This document shows, piece after piece, positions 16,046 through 23,758 of a stretch of DNA of 64,000 nt. The notes under the pieces were generated by a model, which was not told where the DNA came from, made no database searches, and saw only the letters and a program-made list of their open reading frames with translations. Position 1 is the first letter of the stretch. Each line of letters opens with the position of its first letter. A program made the position numbers and the translations under genes. Origin of the DNA: CAZKCI01 sp964584165 (GTDB taxonomy: Bacteria; Auribacterota; Erginobacteria; Erginobacterales; CAZKCI01); contig CAZOYW010000002.1 of assembly GCA_964584165.1 (NCBI GenBank), forward strand, positions 62,001 to 126,000, in the 5' to 3' direction.

Positions 16046-18657
16046 TCGCCGCCCGCCTTTCTTTTCTCCTCGGCCTCGCCCTCGTCTGCCCGGGCGGGGA
16101 GGCCGCGGGGGAGATCGCCTTCACCGCTCCCCCCGCCGCCCGCACCGTCCTCCCCAACGGCCTGACCGTGGTCGTCCGGGAGGACCGCGACCTGCCGGTC
16201 GCGGCCGTCCAGCTCTGGGTGCGGGCGGGATCCGTCTTCGAGGGCGTTCGGCTCGGCGCCGGCCTCTCCCACCTCGTCGAGCACCTCGCCTTCAAGGGAA
16301 CGGCGGGGGCGGGCCAGGAGGAGATTCCCCGGAAGATCCAGGCCCTGGGGGGAGAGATCAACGCCTTCACCTCCCTCGACCACACCGTCTTCGACCTGAA
16401 GGTCCCCTCCGCCCGCCTCCGCCCCGCCCTCGCCCTCCTCCGGGACCTCGTTCTCGCGGTCGCCTTCGAGCCCGATGAGATCGCCCGGGAGAAGGAGGTC
16501 GTCCTCAAGGAGATGAACATGAACCGGGACGACCCGGACCGGCGGGTCTCCGAGCTTTTCTGGGCGACCGCTTTCCAGGTCCACCCCTACCGCTTCCCGG
16601 TCATCGGTTATCCCCGGATCCTGGAGGACCTCTCCGTCGAGGACGTGGTCTCCTACTACCGGACCTGGTACGTCCCGAACAACATGGTCCTCGCCCTCTC
16701 CGGCGATCTCTCCGCCGCCGAGGCCTTCGCCCTGGCGGAGGAGACCTTCCGGAACGACCCGCGGAAGCCCTACCCGCTCGCCTCCCTCCCCGAGGAGCCC
16801 CCCCAGCTCGTCGCCCGGGAGGCCGAGGAGACGATGGCGGTGGCCTCCGCCCGCCTCCAAGTCGGCTTCCACACCGTCAGCCTCTACCACCCCGATCTCT
16901 ACCCGCTGGACGTCCTGGCCATCCTGCTCGGGCAGGGGCGCTCCTCGATCCTCTGGCAGGAGCTTCGGGAGAAGCGGGAACTCGTCCACGCGATCAGCGC
17001 CTCCTCCTACACGCCCTCCTATCCCGGGGTTTTCGTCGTTTCCGTCGAGCTCGATGACTCCGATCTCCCCGCGGCCCGCGCGGCGATCGGGGAGATCCTG
17101 GGGCGGGTACGGGCGGGGGAGCTTCTGACCGCGGAAGGGTTGGAGAAGGCTCGCCGCCAGGTCCTGAGCGACTACGTGGGCTCGCTCCAGACCGTGGAGG
17201 GCGAGGCCCACGATCTCGGCTCCAGCCTCCTCCTCACCGGCTCTCCGGATTTCTCCCGGAGATACGTGGAGGGGATCGGCGCCGTCACCCTTCCGGACCT
17301 CGCCCGGGTGGCGGCCCGCTATCTCGTCGACGACAACATGACCACGGCGGTCGTCCGCCCCCGTCCGGCCGCCCCGCCCAAGGCGGCGGCGACGCCGGCC
17401 GGGAAGGGGGAGATCCTCAAGCGGGTCCTCCCCAACGGGCTCACGGTCCTCGTCCGGTCCGAGCCCCGCCTCCCCCTGGTCTCGCTGCGCATCTTCTTCC
17501 GGGGCGGCGTGCTGGCCGAGACCGAGAAAAACAACGGGCTCGGCAACCTGCTCGCCCGGATGCTCCTCCAGGGGACGGCCGGACGAAGCGCCCGCCGGAT
17601 CGCCGACGAGGTCGAGGGGAAGGGGGGATCGATCGGGTCCTACTCCGGGCACAACAGCTTCGGGGTTTCGGTCTCCGTCCTCTCCGACGAGCTCAATCCG
17701 GGGCTGGACCTCCTGGCCGACGTTTGCCTTCACCCGACCTTCCCCCCCGAGGAGATCGAGAAGGAGCGGGCGGTGATCCTCTCCGAGATCGCCGCGGAGC
17801 GCGACCAGCCGGAGACGATCGCCGGCCTCCTCGCCCGGGAGGCGATCTTCGGCTCCCATCCCTACCGCTACCGGGCGGTGGGGACGGAGGCGGCGGTCTT
17901 GCGGCTCGGGCGGGCCGACCTGGAGGAATGGCACCGGAGGTACTGCTGCGGCCGTAACGGGGTCCTCGCCGTCTTCGGCGACGTCGATCCGGAGCGGGCC
18001 TTCGCCCTGGCGGAGAAGGCCTTCGCCGGTCTCCCGGCGGGGGAGGAGGCCGCCCTGGCCGGGCGCTTCCCCCGTTCCGTCCCGCTCTCGTCGCGCCGGG
18101 TCGAGTCCAAGCCGGGAGCGGCCCAGGCCGTCCTGATGGTCGGCTTTCCGGGCGTGGACGTGAAGAGCCCCGACCGCTATCCCCTGGAGGTCTTGAGCGG
18201 GATCTTCACGGGACTCGGCTCTACCCTCTTCATGCGGGTGCGGGACGAGCTGGGGCTCGCCTACTACCTGGGGGCGCACGAGATCCTCGGCCTCGACCCC
18301 GGAGCCTACATCTTCTACGCCGGGACGGTCCCGGGGAAGACCGAGACGGCGCTCGGGGAGATCCGCTCCGAGATCCGCCGGGTGCAGGAGGGCGGGGTCA
18401 CGGAGGAAGAGCTCAAGCGCAACCAGGACCGCCTGATCGGCCGCCGCGAATTCAGCCTCCAGTCGAACGACGGTCTCGCCTTCGCCGCCGCCCTGGACGA
18501 GCTCTACGGCCTGGGCTACGACAACTACCGGGAGTACGAGGGGGAGATCAGGAAGGTCAACGCGGCCGATCTTCAGCGCGTGGCCCGGGAGTACCTGCGC
18601 TCCGACCGCTGCGCCGTGGTGATCGTGCAGCCGGATGAAAAAACAAGTGATCAGTAA
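16042..18657 (+). CDS. Two-domain M16 family zinc metallopeptidase, secreted
   Basis: The 871-residue protein starts with a signal-like hydrophobic segment (residues 1-22). An M16 domain follows with the inverted zinc motif HLVEH at residues 77-81 and the downstream glutamate region (EKEVVLKEMNMN). A second M16 copy starts near residue 455 (GGEIL/GEILKRVLPNGLTVLV) but has no HxxEH (LGNLLARML instead), as usual for the inactive half of clamshell M16 proteases (PqqL/pitrilysin type). It probably degrades peptides in the periplasm. The final KTSDQ and the stop derive from the adjoining TGATCAG repeat. Confidence 0.93.
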   Translation: MIAARLSFLLGLALVCPGGEAAGEIAFTAPPAARTVLPNGLTVVVREDRDLPVAAVQLWVRAGSVFEGVRLGAGLSHLVEHLAFKGTAGAGQEEIPRKIQALGGEINAFTSLDHTVFDLKVPSARLRPALALLRDLVLAVAFEPDEIAREKEVVLKEMNMNRDDPDRRVSELFWATAFQVHPYRFPVIGYPRILEDLSVEDVVSYYRTWYVPNNMVLALSGDLSAAEAFALAEETFRNDPRKPYPLASLPEEPPQLVAREAEETMAVASARLQVGFHTVSLYHPDLYPLDVLAILLGQGRSSILWQELREKRELVHAISASSYTPSYPGVFVVSVELDDSDLPAARAAIGEILGRVRAGELLTAEGLEKARRQVLSDYVGSLQTVEGEAHDLGSSLLLTGSPDFSRRYVEGIGAVTLPDLARVAARYLVDDNMTTAVVRPRPAAPPKAAATPAGKGEILKRVLPNGLTVLVRSEPRLPLVSLRIFFRGGVLAETEKNNGLGNLLARMLLQGTAGRSARRIADEVEGKGGSIGSYSGHNSFGVSVSVLSDELNPGLDLLADVCLHPTFPPEEIEKERAVILSEIAAERDQPETIAGLLAREAIFGSHPYRYRAVGTEAAVLRLGRADLEEWHRRYCCGRNGVLAVFGDVDPERAFALAEKAFAGLPAGEEAALAGRFPRSVPLSSRRVESKPGAAQAVLMVGFPGVDVKSPDRYPLEVLSGIFTGLGSTLFMRVRDELGLAYYLGAHEILGLDPGAYIFYAGTVPGKTETALGEIRSEIRRVQEGGVTEEELKRNQDRLIGRREFSLQSNDGLAFAAALDELYGLGYDNYREYEGEIRKVNAADLQRVAREYLRSDRCAVVIVQPDEKTSDQ

Positions 18658-18742
18658 TCAGTGATCAGCAGCGGGCAAACAGAGGCATCGTTTTCTCGCT
18701 GATCACTGGTCGCTGATCACTGATCGCTGATCACTGATCACT
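18646..18742. repeat. TGATCAG heptamer repeat, inverted halves
   Basis: About three TGATCAG-type units, a 40-nt centre, then six CTGATCA-type units. It overlaps the M16 stop and ends 22 nt before the DUF1844 gene, leaving room for its GGAAAGGAGG ribosome site. Confidence 0.9.
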
Positions 18743-18763
18743 GGACAGGAAAGGAGGAGCCGC

Positions 18764-19141
18764 ATGAGCGATCCCAAGAACGGCGACACCGAAAAGATGG
18801 ACTCCGTCCGCTTCGTTTCCCTCGTCTCCATGTTCGCGGCTTCGGCCTACCAGAGCATGGGGAAGCTCGCCAATCCCCTGACCGGGAAGGCGGAGCGGAA
18901 CCTGGAGGCGGCCGAGGGTTTCATCGAGATCCTGATCATGCTCCGCCGGAAAACCCGCTCCCACCTCTCCGCCGAGGAGGAGAAGATGCTTGACGCGGCC
19001 ATCGGCGACCTGCAGATGAACTTCGTCCAGGAGAAGGCCAAGCCCTCTCCGGCGGCTCCGCCGGAGCAACCCGCGGGGACGGAGGCGAAGGCCGAGAAGG
19101 GTCCGGCGGCGGGCGGGGGGGAGGAGAAGAAACAGATCTGA
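18764..19141 (+). CDS. DUF1844 domain protein
   Basis: The 125-residue protein shows the DUF1844 pattern: FVSLVSMFAASAYQSMGKLA with NPLTGKAERNLEAAEGFIEI, then LRRKTRSHLSAEEEKMLDAA. The C-terminus is a low-complexity Ala/Pro/Glu/Lys tail from about residue 88. The family is widespread, small and helical, with no known function. The ATG at 18764 follows AAGGAGG with good spacing. Co-transcription with the M16 operon is possible through the repeat. Confidence 0.85.
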   Translation: MSDPKNGDTEKMDSVRFVSLVSMFAASAYQSMGKLANPLTGKAERNLEAAEGFIEILIMLRRKTRSHLSAEEEKMLDAAIGDLQMNFVQEKAKPSPAAPPEQPAGTEAKAEKGPAAGGGEEKKQI

Positions 19142-19201
19142 TCATATCTCATTTGTCATTGGTCAACTGTCAACCGGCCGGAGGGTCTCCGCGCATAGTC
19201 G

Positions 19202-19229
19202 TTGACGAAATCGGGGACCTGGAGATAAT
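19202..19229 (+). promoter_or_regulatory. Promoter with a structured leader
   Basis: TTGACG (19202-19207), 16-nt spacer, GATAAT (19224-19229). The leader of about 75 nt contains a possible 20-residue leader ORF (ATG 19254 to TGA 19316) whose stop overlaps the TTG start of the zinc-ribbon gene, and the GGA-loop hairpin at 19289-19315. Confidence 0.5.
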
Positions 19230-19288
19230 CAGCCTTCGCTTCCGGGATATTCTATGTTCAGGAGAAAGATCATGGGATTCGCTGTGAT

Positions 19289-19315
19289 CAAAATATTTCC
19301 GGAGGGAATATTTTG
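19289..19315 (+). repeat. Start-codon hairpin (CAAAATATTTCC-GGA-GGGAATATTTTG)
   Basis: 12-bp arms with one G-U position and a GGA loop. The ribosome site GGAGGG is at the apex and the TTG start codon is the last triplet of the right arm. Same design as 15124-15152. Confidence 0.85.
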
Positions 19316-19945
19316 AGGAACTGGGAAATCAAATCGCGCAGCCGCTCCTGCGCGGCCTGCGCGGCCCCCTTTCAGACCGGGCAGATGTACCACTGCCTCC
19401 TCCACTTCGGCGGCGAAGAGCCCTCCCGCGCCGACTACTGCGAGCGCTGCTTCCGGGAGAAGAGCCTCGAGGCCGCCCGCTCCGGCCCGGAAAAGGCCTA
19501 CTGGCGCTCCTCCTTCAAGCGGCTCTACACCCCCGTCGAGGAGCGGGAGGCGATCCGCAAGGACCTGGCCCAGCGCCTGCTCGAGAAGCACGTCGGCTCC
19601 GAGCGGCCGGAGCACGTCAACCTCTGCTACATCCTGGCCCTGCTCCAGGAGCGGTCCCGGATCCTAATCCCCCGCACCCGGAGCCGGGACGAGGGCGGCT
19701 CCTGGATCACGGTCTACGAGCACGCCCGGACCGGGGACACCTTCCTGATCCGCGACCCCGGCCTCTCGCTCTCCGCGGCCGAGGCCGTCGAACAGCAGAT
19801 CAAGGCGTTGATCGAAGCCGAGAAGGCCGCCGACGCCGCGTCCGCTCCGGAGGAGGGGGAAGGGCCGGCCCCCGAGTCTTCCGCGGAGGGGAAAGGCGCC
19901 TCCTCCCCCGCCTCCGCCGACGGATCGCCCCGGGCCTTAAACTAG
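19313..19945 (+). CDS. Zinc-ribbon-like hypothetical protein
   Basis: The 210-residue protein begins (TTG) with a four-cysteine zinc-ribbon pattern: CAAC at about residues 13-16 and CERC at about 43-46. A charged helical middle follows (RKDLAQRLLEKH), then an Ala/Glu/Ser/Pro-rich tail from about residue 168. I do not recognise the family. The TTG is the only start that keeps the first CxxC close to the N-terminus, and it sits at the end of a hairpin with GGAGG at its apex. It may bind nucleic acid or protein; unproven. Confidence 0.7.
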   Translation: MRNWEIKSRSRSCAACAAPFQTGQMYHCLLHFGGEEPSRADYCERCFREKSLEAARSGPEKAYWRSSFKRLYTPVEEREAIRKDLAQRLLEKHVGSERPEHVNLCYILALLQERSRILIPRTRSRDEGGSWITVYEHARTGDTFLIRDPGLSLSAAEAVEQQIKALIEAEKAADAASAPEEGEGPAPESSAEGKGASSPASADGSPRALN

Positions 19946-19979
19946 ACCAACCTTAAATTTTGCGGAGCAAAATATAAAA

Positions 19980-21020
19980 ATGAAGACCGCGCTGATCACC
20001 GGCATCACCGGCCAGGACGGGTCCTACCTGGCCGAGTTTCTCCTGGAGAAGGGCTATCGAATCTTCGGCCTGCAGCGGCGCTCTTCCACCCTGAACGTGG
20101 AGCGCGTCGAGCACCTTCTCCAGGACGGGATCGAGCTCATCCAGGGCGACCTGATCGACCAGAACTCCCTGGTCGCCGCCCTCCGGGAAGTCGAGCCGGA
20201 CGAGGTCTACAACCTGGCCGCCCAGTCCTTCGTTCCCACCTCCTGGAACCAGCCGATCCTGACCGGCGAGGTCACGGCCCTGGGGGTGACCCGCCTCTTG
20301 GAGGCGATCCGCCAGGTTAACCCCAAGATCCGCTTCTACCAGGCCTCCTCCAGCGAGATGTTCGGCTGGGTCCGGGAGACCCCCCAGAAGGAGACCACCC
20401 CCTTCTACCCGCGCTCGCCCTACGGCGTGGCCAAGGTCTATGGCCACTGGATCACGGTCAACTACCGGGAGTCCTACGGAATCTTCGCCGTCTCCGGGAT
20501 CCTCTTCAACCACGAATCGCCGCGGAGGGGGCTTGAGTTCGTCACCCGGAAGGTCACCTACGGCGTGGCCCGGATTCAAGCCGGCCTCCAGAAGGAGCTC
20601 AGGATGGGGAACCTCGAGGCCAAGCGCGACTGGGGCTACGCCGGGGACTACGTCGAAGCGATGTGGCGGATGCTCCAGGGTCGGGAGCCGAAGGATTACG
20701 TGATCGCCTCCGGCGAGACCCATTCCGTGCGGGAGCTCTGCGAGGTTGCCTTCGCCCACGCCGGCCTGGACTGGAAGAAGTACGTCGTCCAGGACAAGCG
20801 TTTCTTCCGCCCGGCCGAGGTCCAGCTTCTCCAGGGCGATTCCTCCCTCGCCCGCCGGGAGCTGGGCTGGAAGCCGCGGGTGGATTTCCGCGGCCTGGTG
20901 GGAATGATGGTTGACGCCGACATTGAAAAGGTGCGCCAGATGATCCGGACGGGGGTCATACAGAAAAGGCAGAAGGCAGAAGTGAGAAGTCAGAAGTGTA
21001 AAAAGGGAAGGCAGAAGTGA
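19980..21020 (+). CDS. gmd: GDP-mannose 4,6-dehydratase
   Basis: The 346-residue SDR enzyme has the NAD(P)-binding motif ITGITGQDGSYLAEFLLEKG, the RRSSTLN loop typical of GMD, and the catalytic SSSEMFG and YGVAK (Y-x3-K) motifs. It converts GDP-mannose to GDP-4-keto-6-deoxymannose in the cytoplasm. With the reductase at 21409-22368 this would give GDP-rhamnose (or a related GDP-6-deoxyhexose) for the glycan cluster at the left end. The last ~20 residues, rich in K/Q/R, are translated from AGAAGTG heptamer repeats and are not part of the family fold. GCGGAG precedes the ATG by 13 nt inside a small hairpin. Confidence 0.95.
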   Translation: MKTALITGITGQDGSYLAEFLLEKGYRIFGLQRRSSTLNVERVEHLLQDGIELIQGDLIDQNSLVAALREVEPDEVYNLAAQSFVPTSWNQPILTGEVTALGVTRLLEAIRQVNPKIRFYQASSSEMFGWVRETPQKETTPFYPRSPYGVAKVYGHWITVNYRESYGIFAVSGILFNHESPRRGLEFVTRKVTYGVARIQAGLQKELRMGNLEAKRDWGYAGDYVEAMWRMLQGREPKDYVIASGETHSVRELCEVAFAHAGLDWKKYVVQDKRFFRPAEVQLLQGDSSLARRELGWKPRVDFRGLVGMMVDADIEKVRQMIRTGVIQKRQKAEVRSQKCKKGRQK

Positions 21021-21045
21021 GAAGCGAGAAGTGAAGGGAGAGAAG
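20961..21045 (+). repeat. AGAAGTG heptamer repeat (left arm)
   Basis: Degenerate AGAAGTG/GGCAGAA units overlapping the Gmd C-terminus and stop. The inverse (CACTTCT) units lie at 21356-21408, so together they bracket the four-helix-bundle gene as inverted repeats. Confidence 0.85.
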
Positions 21046-21142
21046 GCGGAGGGCCACCGAAGGCAAATTCATGCAAGAAAACCCATGGGAAAACCATCCT
21101 TATATATGAAAGCCGTTGTAGATCGGCGAAAGGAGGGTTCCC

Positions 21143-21424
21143 ATGAGCACTATTCAATGTTCCAAATTCAATCTCAGCGAGAGGTTCTTCCTCTTCGCCC
21201 TGGAAATTGTCAAGTTGGTACGATCCTTGCCCAACGATCCAGCCGCCCGGGAGATTGGGAAGCAATTGATCCGCGCCGGGACTTCGATCGCTGCCAACTA
21301 CGAAGAAGCCCTCGGTTCCTTCAGTAGGAAAGATTTCACCTATAAATTAAGTACCGCTTCTGCCTTCTCACTTCTAACTTCATATTTCTCACTTCTCATT
21401 TCTCACTTATGCCGAAGGCATTGA
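21143..21424 (+). pseudogene. Truncated four-helix-bundle (S23/IVS-like) protein
   Basis: The first ~70 residues match the S23/four-helix-bundle family: LSERFFLFALEIVKLVRSLP, IGKQLIRAGTSIAANYEEA and the SRKDFTYKLS block. Normal members continue for another 40-50 residues. Here the frame passes into the inverted AGAAGTG repeat (SAFSLLTSYFSLLISHL) and then overlaps the next gene, so the last helix is missing. Family members are encoded in 23S rRNA intervening sequences or stand alone, with unclear function. A GGAGG site precedes the ATG, so it may still be expressed. A degraded remnant is most likely. Confidence 0.75.
21356..21408 (-). repeat. CACTTCT heptamer repeat (right arm)
   Basis: Reverse-complement partners of the AGAAGTG units at 20961-21045. 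The array runs directly into the ATG of the reductase gene at 21409, leaving no Shine-Dalgarno. Confidence 0.85.
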
Positions 21425-22368
21425 TCACCGGCGTCGCCGGCTTCGCGGGCTCCCACCTGGCGGACCTCCTCCTGAAGAAGGGGTGGGACGTCGGCGGGAT
21501 CGACCGCGGGCGGATGCCCGCCGCCAATGTCCGCCGGATCGCCCACCGCCTCGAGCTCAGCGAGGTGGACATCCTCGACCACGCCGCGGTGGAGAAGACC
21601 CTCTCCGCTTTCCGCCCCGACGCGGTCTTCCACCTGGCCGGGGTCGCCTACGTCCCCCACGCCCAATACAACCCTTCCTTCGTCTTCAACATCAACGCCA
21701 CCGGGACGCTCAACCTTCTCCAGGCCTGCCAGAAGACGGTCCCGGGCGCGAGGGTGGTCCTGATCAGCTCCTCCCAGGTCTACGGCCAGGTCCCGTCATC
21801 CCGGATGCCGCTCCGGGAGTCCAGTCCCGCCCGCCCCGCCAACGCCTACGGCCTCTCCAAGCTCTGCGCCGAGGAAGCCGGCCTCCTCTACCACCGCGAA
21901 TACGGTCTCGCGGTGGTCGTCGTGCGCCCCTTCAACCACATCGGCCCCCGCCAGGCCCCGGTCTTCGTGGTGGCGGACTGGGCCCGCCAGATCGCCCGGA
22001 TCGAGGCGGGCAAGCAAGAGCCCGTGCTCCGGGTCGGCGACCTCAGCTCGGGGCGGGATTTCCTGGACGTGCGGGACATGGTCGAGGGATACCGCCTGGC
22101 CCTGGAGAAGGGCCGCCCCGGCGCGGTCTATAATATCTGCTCGGGGCGTCCGCGCGGTGTGAAGGAGATCCTCTCCGGCCTGCTCGCGCAGACCCGGCGG
22201 AAAATCGCGGTCCGCGAGGAGGCCGGCCGCCTCCGCGCCGGCGACATCTCCCTCCTCTACGGCGACTGCGGGAAGTTCCGGGAGCGGACGGGCTGGAAGC
22301 CCCGGATCGAGCTGGGGAAGAGCCTGCGGGACATCCTCGCCTACTGGCGGGAGCAGGAGCGATCCTAG
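21409..22368 (+). CDS. GDP-4-keto-6-deoxy-D-mannose reductase-type SDR
   Basis: The 319-residue NAD(P)-dependent SDR has an N-terminal ITGVAGFAGSHLADLLLKKG motif, the SSSQVYG stretch and the catalytic YGLSK. The middle RPFNHIGPRQAP segment is common to Rmd-type reductases and related epimerases. Paired with gmd it would reduce GDP-4-keto-6-deoxymannose to GDP-D-rhamnose. GDP-6-deoxy-talose or another epimerase product cannot be excluded. It starts right after the CACTTCT repeat, and its stop lies 5 nt before a 25-bp-arm hairpin. Confidence 0.85.
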   Translation: MPKALITGVAGFAGSHLADLLLKKGWDVGGIDRGRMPAANVRRIAHRLELSEVDILDHAAVEKTLSAFRPDAVFHLAGVAYVPHAQYNPSFVFNINATGTLNLLQACQKTVPGARVVLISSSQVYGQVPSSRMPLRESSPARPANAYGLSKLCAEEAGLLYHREYGLAVVVVRPFNHIGPRQAPVFVVADWARQIARIEAGKQEPVLRVGDLSSGRDFLDVRDMVEGYRLALEKGRPGAVYNICSGRPRGVKEILSGLLAQTRRKIAVREEAGRLRAGDISLLYGDCGKFRERTGWKPRIELGKSLRDILAYWREQERS

Positions 22369-22372
22369 AAAC

Positions 22373-22426
22373 GAGGGACGGTGGCAACTTGTCAACTATC
22401 AAGTTGACAAGTTGCCACCGTCCCTC
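22373..22426. terminator. Perfect 25-bp stem between converging genes
   Basis: Arms 22373-22397 and 22402-22426 are exact reverse complements with a 4-nt loop; the inner part is a TCAACTTG/CAAGTTGA repeat. It separates the converging reductase and ClpX-like genes and overlaps the latter's stop, so it could act as a bidirectional terminator. There is no clear T-tract. Confidence 0.7.
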
Positions 22427-23681
22427 ATGCCTTTTTGAGCAGGCGCTTCAGGGCGGCGGCGGGGTTCCGGACCAGGTCCCGGTTCACGCGCAGGCGCTTG
22501 ACGGGGGAGGAGGGGAGCTCGTACTTGAAGTTCCTTAAGATCCGCTCGCAGACGGTGGAGAGCCCCCGGGCCCCCGTCTTCTCCCGGTGGGCCAACTTCG
22601 CGATCTCGGCCATCCCGTCCTCGGTGAAGGCGACCTCGATCCCGAAGGAGGCGAAGGAGGCTTGGTACTGGCGGAGGATCGACCCCTCGGATCGGGCGAG
22701 GATCTCCAGGAAGTCCTTCTCCGCGAGTTCCTCGCAGACCACCCGCACCGGGAGCCGCCCGATGAACTCGGGCTCCAGCCCGTACTTGATGAAGTCCTCG
22801 GTGGCGGCGCGCTGCAGGTACTCGAAGTGCCTCCGGGTCTCCCCCGCCTCCGCCCCGAACCCCAGCGTCCGCGCCGCCGTGCGCCGCTTCACCAACTCGG
22901 CGAGCTCCTCGAACGCCCCGCTGACGATGAAGAGGATGTGGCGGGTGTTGATCATCTTGGGCTGGATCTTCCCCTTCTGCTGGAACTCCAGCACCGCCTC
23001 GAGCTGGCCGGCCATGTCCATGGGGTCGCGCAGGGGAACGTCCGTCTCCTCCATCAGCTTGAGGAGGTTTCTCTGCACGCCCGCCCCGGAGACATCCCGC
23101 CCGGCGAGGTTGTAGGCGGAGGCGATCTTGTCCACCTCGTCGATGTAGACGATCCCGTACTGGGCGAGCGCGAGGTTACCCTCGGCGTGCTGGCAGAGCT
23201 CCCGGATCATGTCCTCCACGTTGCGCCCGACGTATCCGGTCTCGCTGTACTTGGTGGCGTCGGTCTTGACGAAGGGGACGCCGATCAAGCGGGCGATGCA
23301 CTTGACCAGGTAGGTCTTGCCCACCCCGGTCGGACCGATCAGGAGGACGTTCTGCTTGGCGTAGTCGTATCCTGGCGCCCCCGCCTTGGCCCGCATCGCG
23401 TGCTGGTAGTGGTCGCAGACGGCGATGGAGAGCACCTTCTTCGCCTCCTCCTGGCGGATGACGAAGCGGTCGAGATACTCCTTGACCTGCTTGGGGGTGT
23501 AGTCGAAGGCGAGGGTGAAGGATTCAGCCCGGGGTTCCGCCCGGGGGCGGGGAGGGCGGACGACCGGCGGCTCGACGGCGATGATCGGCTGCCCGCCGTA
23601 TTTTCGGCGGACGTAGTCGCTCAAGTCCTTGATCATCTCCTGCAGGTCGGGGGGATTTTTCGGCGGGGTGTCTTCAGGCAT
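22425..23681 (-). CDS. ClpX-like AAA+ ATPase lacking the zinc-binding domain
   Basis: The 418-residue protein has the ClpX AAA+ core: Walker A GPTGVGKT (residues 116-123), DATKYSETGYVGRNVED, Walker B IVYIDEVDKIA, and the C-terminal GARGL sensor-2 block. The N-terminal four-cysteine zinc domain of normal ClpX is absent, replaced by about 55 residues rich in Pro/Arg. The ClpP-docking IGF-type loop is not obvious. It is therefore probably a ClpX paralogue with different adaptors or without ClpP. I chose ATG 23681 (AGAGG 7 nt upstream) over GTG 23699. Confidence 0.88.
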   Translation of the reverse strand: MPEDTPPKNPPDLQEMIKDLSDYVRRKYGGQPIIAVEPPVVRPPRPRAEPRAESFTLAFDYTPKQVKEYLDRFVIRQEEAKKVLSIAVCDHYQHAMRAKAGAPGYDYAKQNVLLIGPTGVGKTYLVKCIARLIGVPFVKTDATKYSETGYVGRNVEDMIRELCQHAEGNLALAQYGIVYIDEVDKIASAYNLAGRDVSGAGVQRNLLKLMEETDVPLRDPMDMAGQLEAVLEFQQKGKIQPKMINTRHILFIVSGAFEELAELVKRRTAARTLGFGAEAGETRRHFEYLQRAATEDFIKYGLEPEFIGRLPVRVVCEELAEKDFLEILARSEGSILRQYQASFASFGIEVAFTEDGMAEIAKLAHREKTGARGLSTVCERILRNFKYELPSSPVKRLRVNRDLVRNPAAALKRLLKKA

Positions 23682-23707
23682 GAGATTGCCTCTGTCCACT
23701 GCGATTC

Positions 23708-23758
23708 TAACCCGGTTTATTCATGAAAACCGTTGGTTTTTATGAATAAACCGGGTTA
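23708..23758. repeat. 24-bp-arm hairpin (one mismatch) at a gene border
   Basis: Arms begin TAACCCGGTTTATTCAT and end ATGAATAAACCGGGTTA around a GTT loop. The right arm contains the amidohydrolase stop codon (minus strand). A diverged copy is at 39428-39482. Confidence 0.9.

Noticed and set aside
15982..18279. A 765-codon minus-strand frame opposite the M16 peptidase gene
   Set aside because: Mirror frame of a well-identified peptidase; Gly/Glu/Asp-rich with no recognisable motif.
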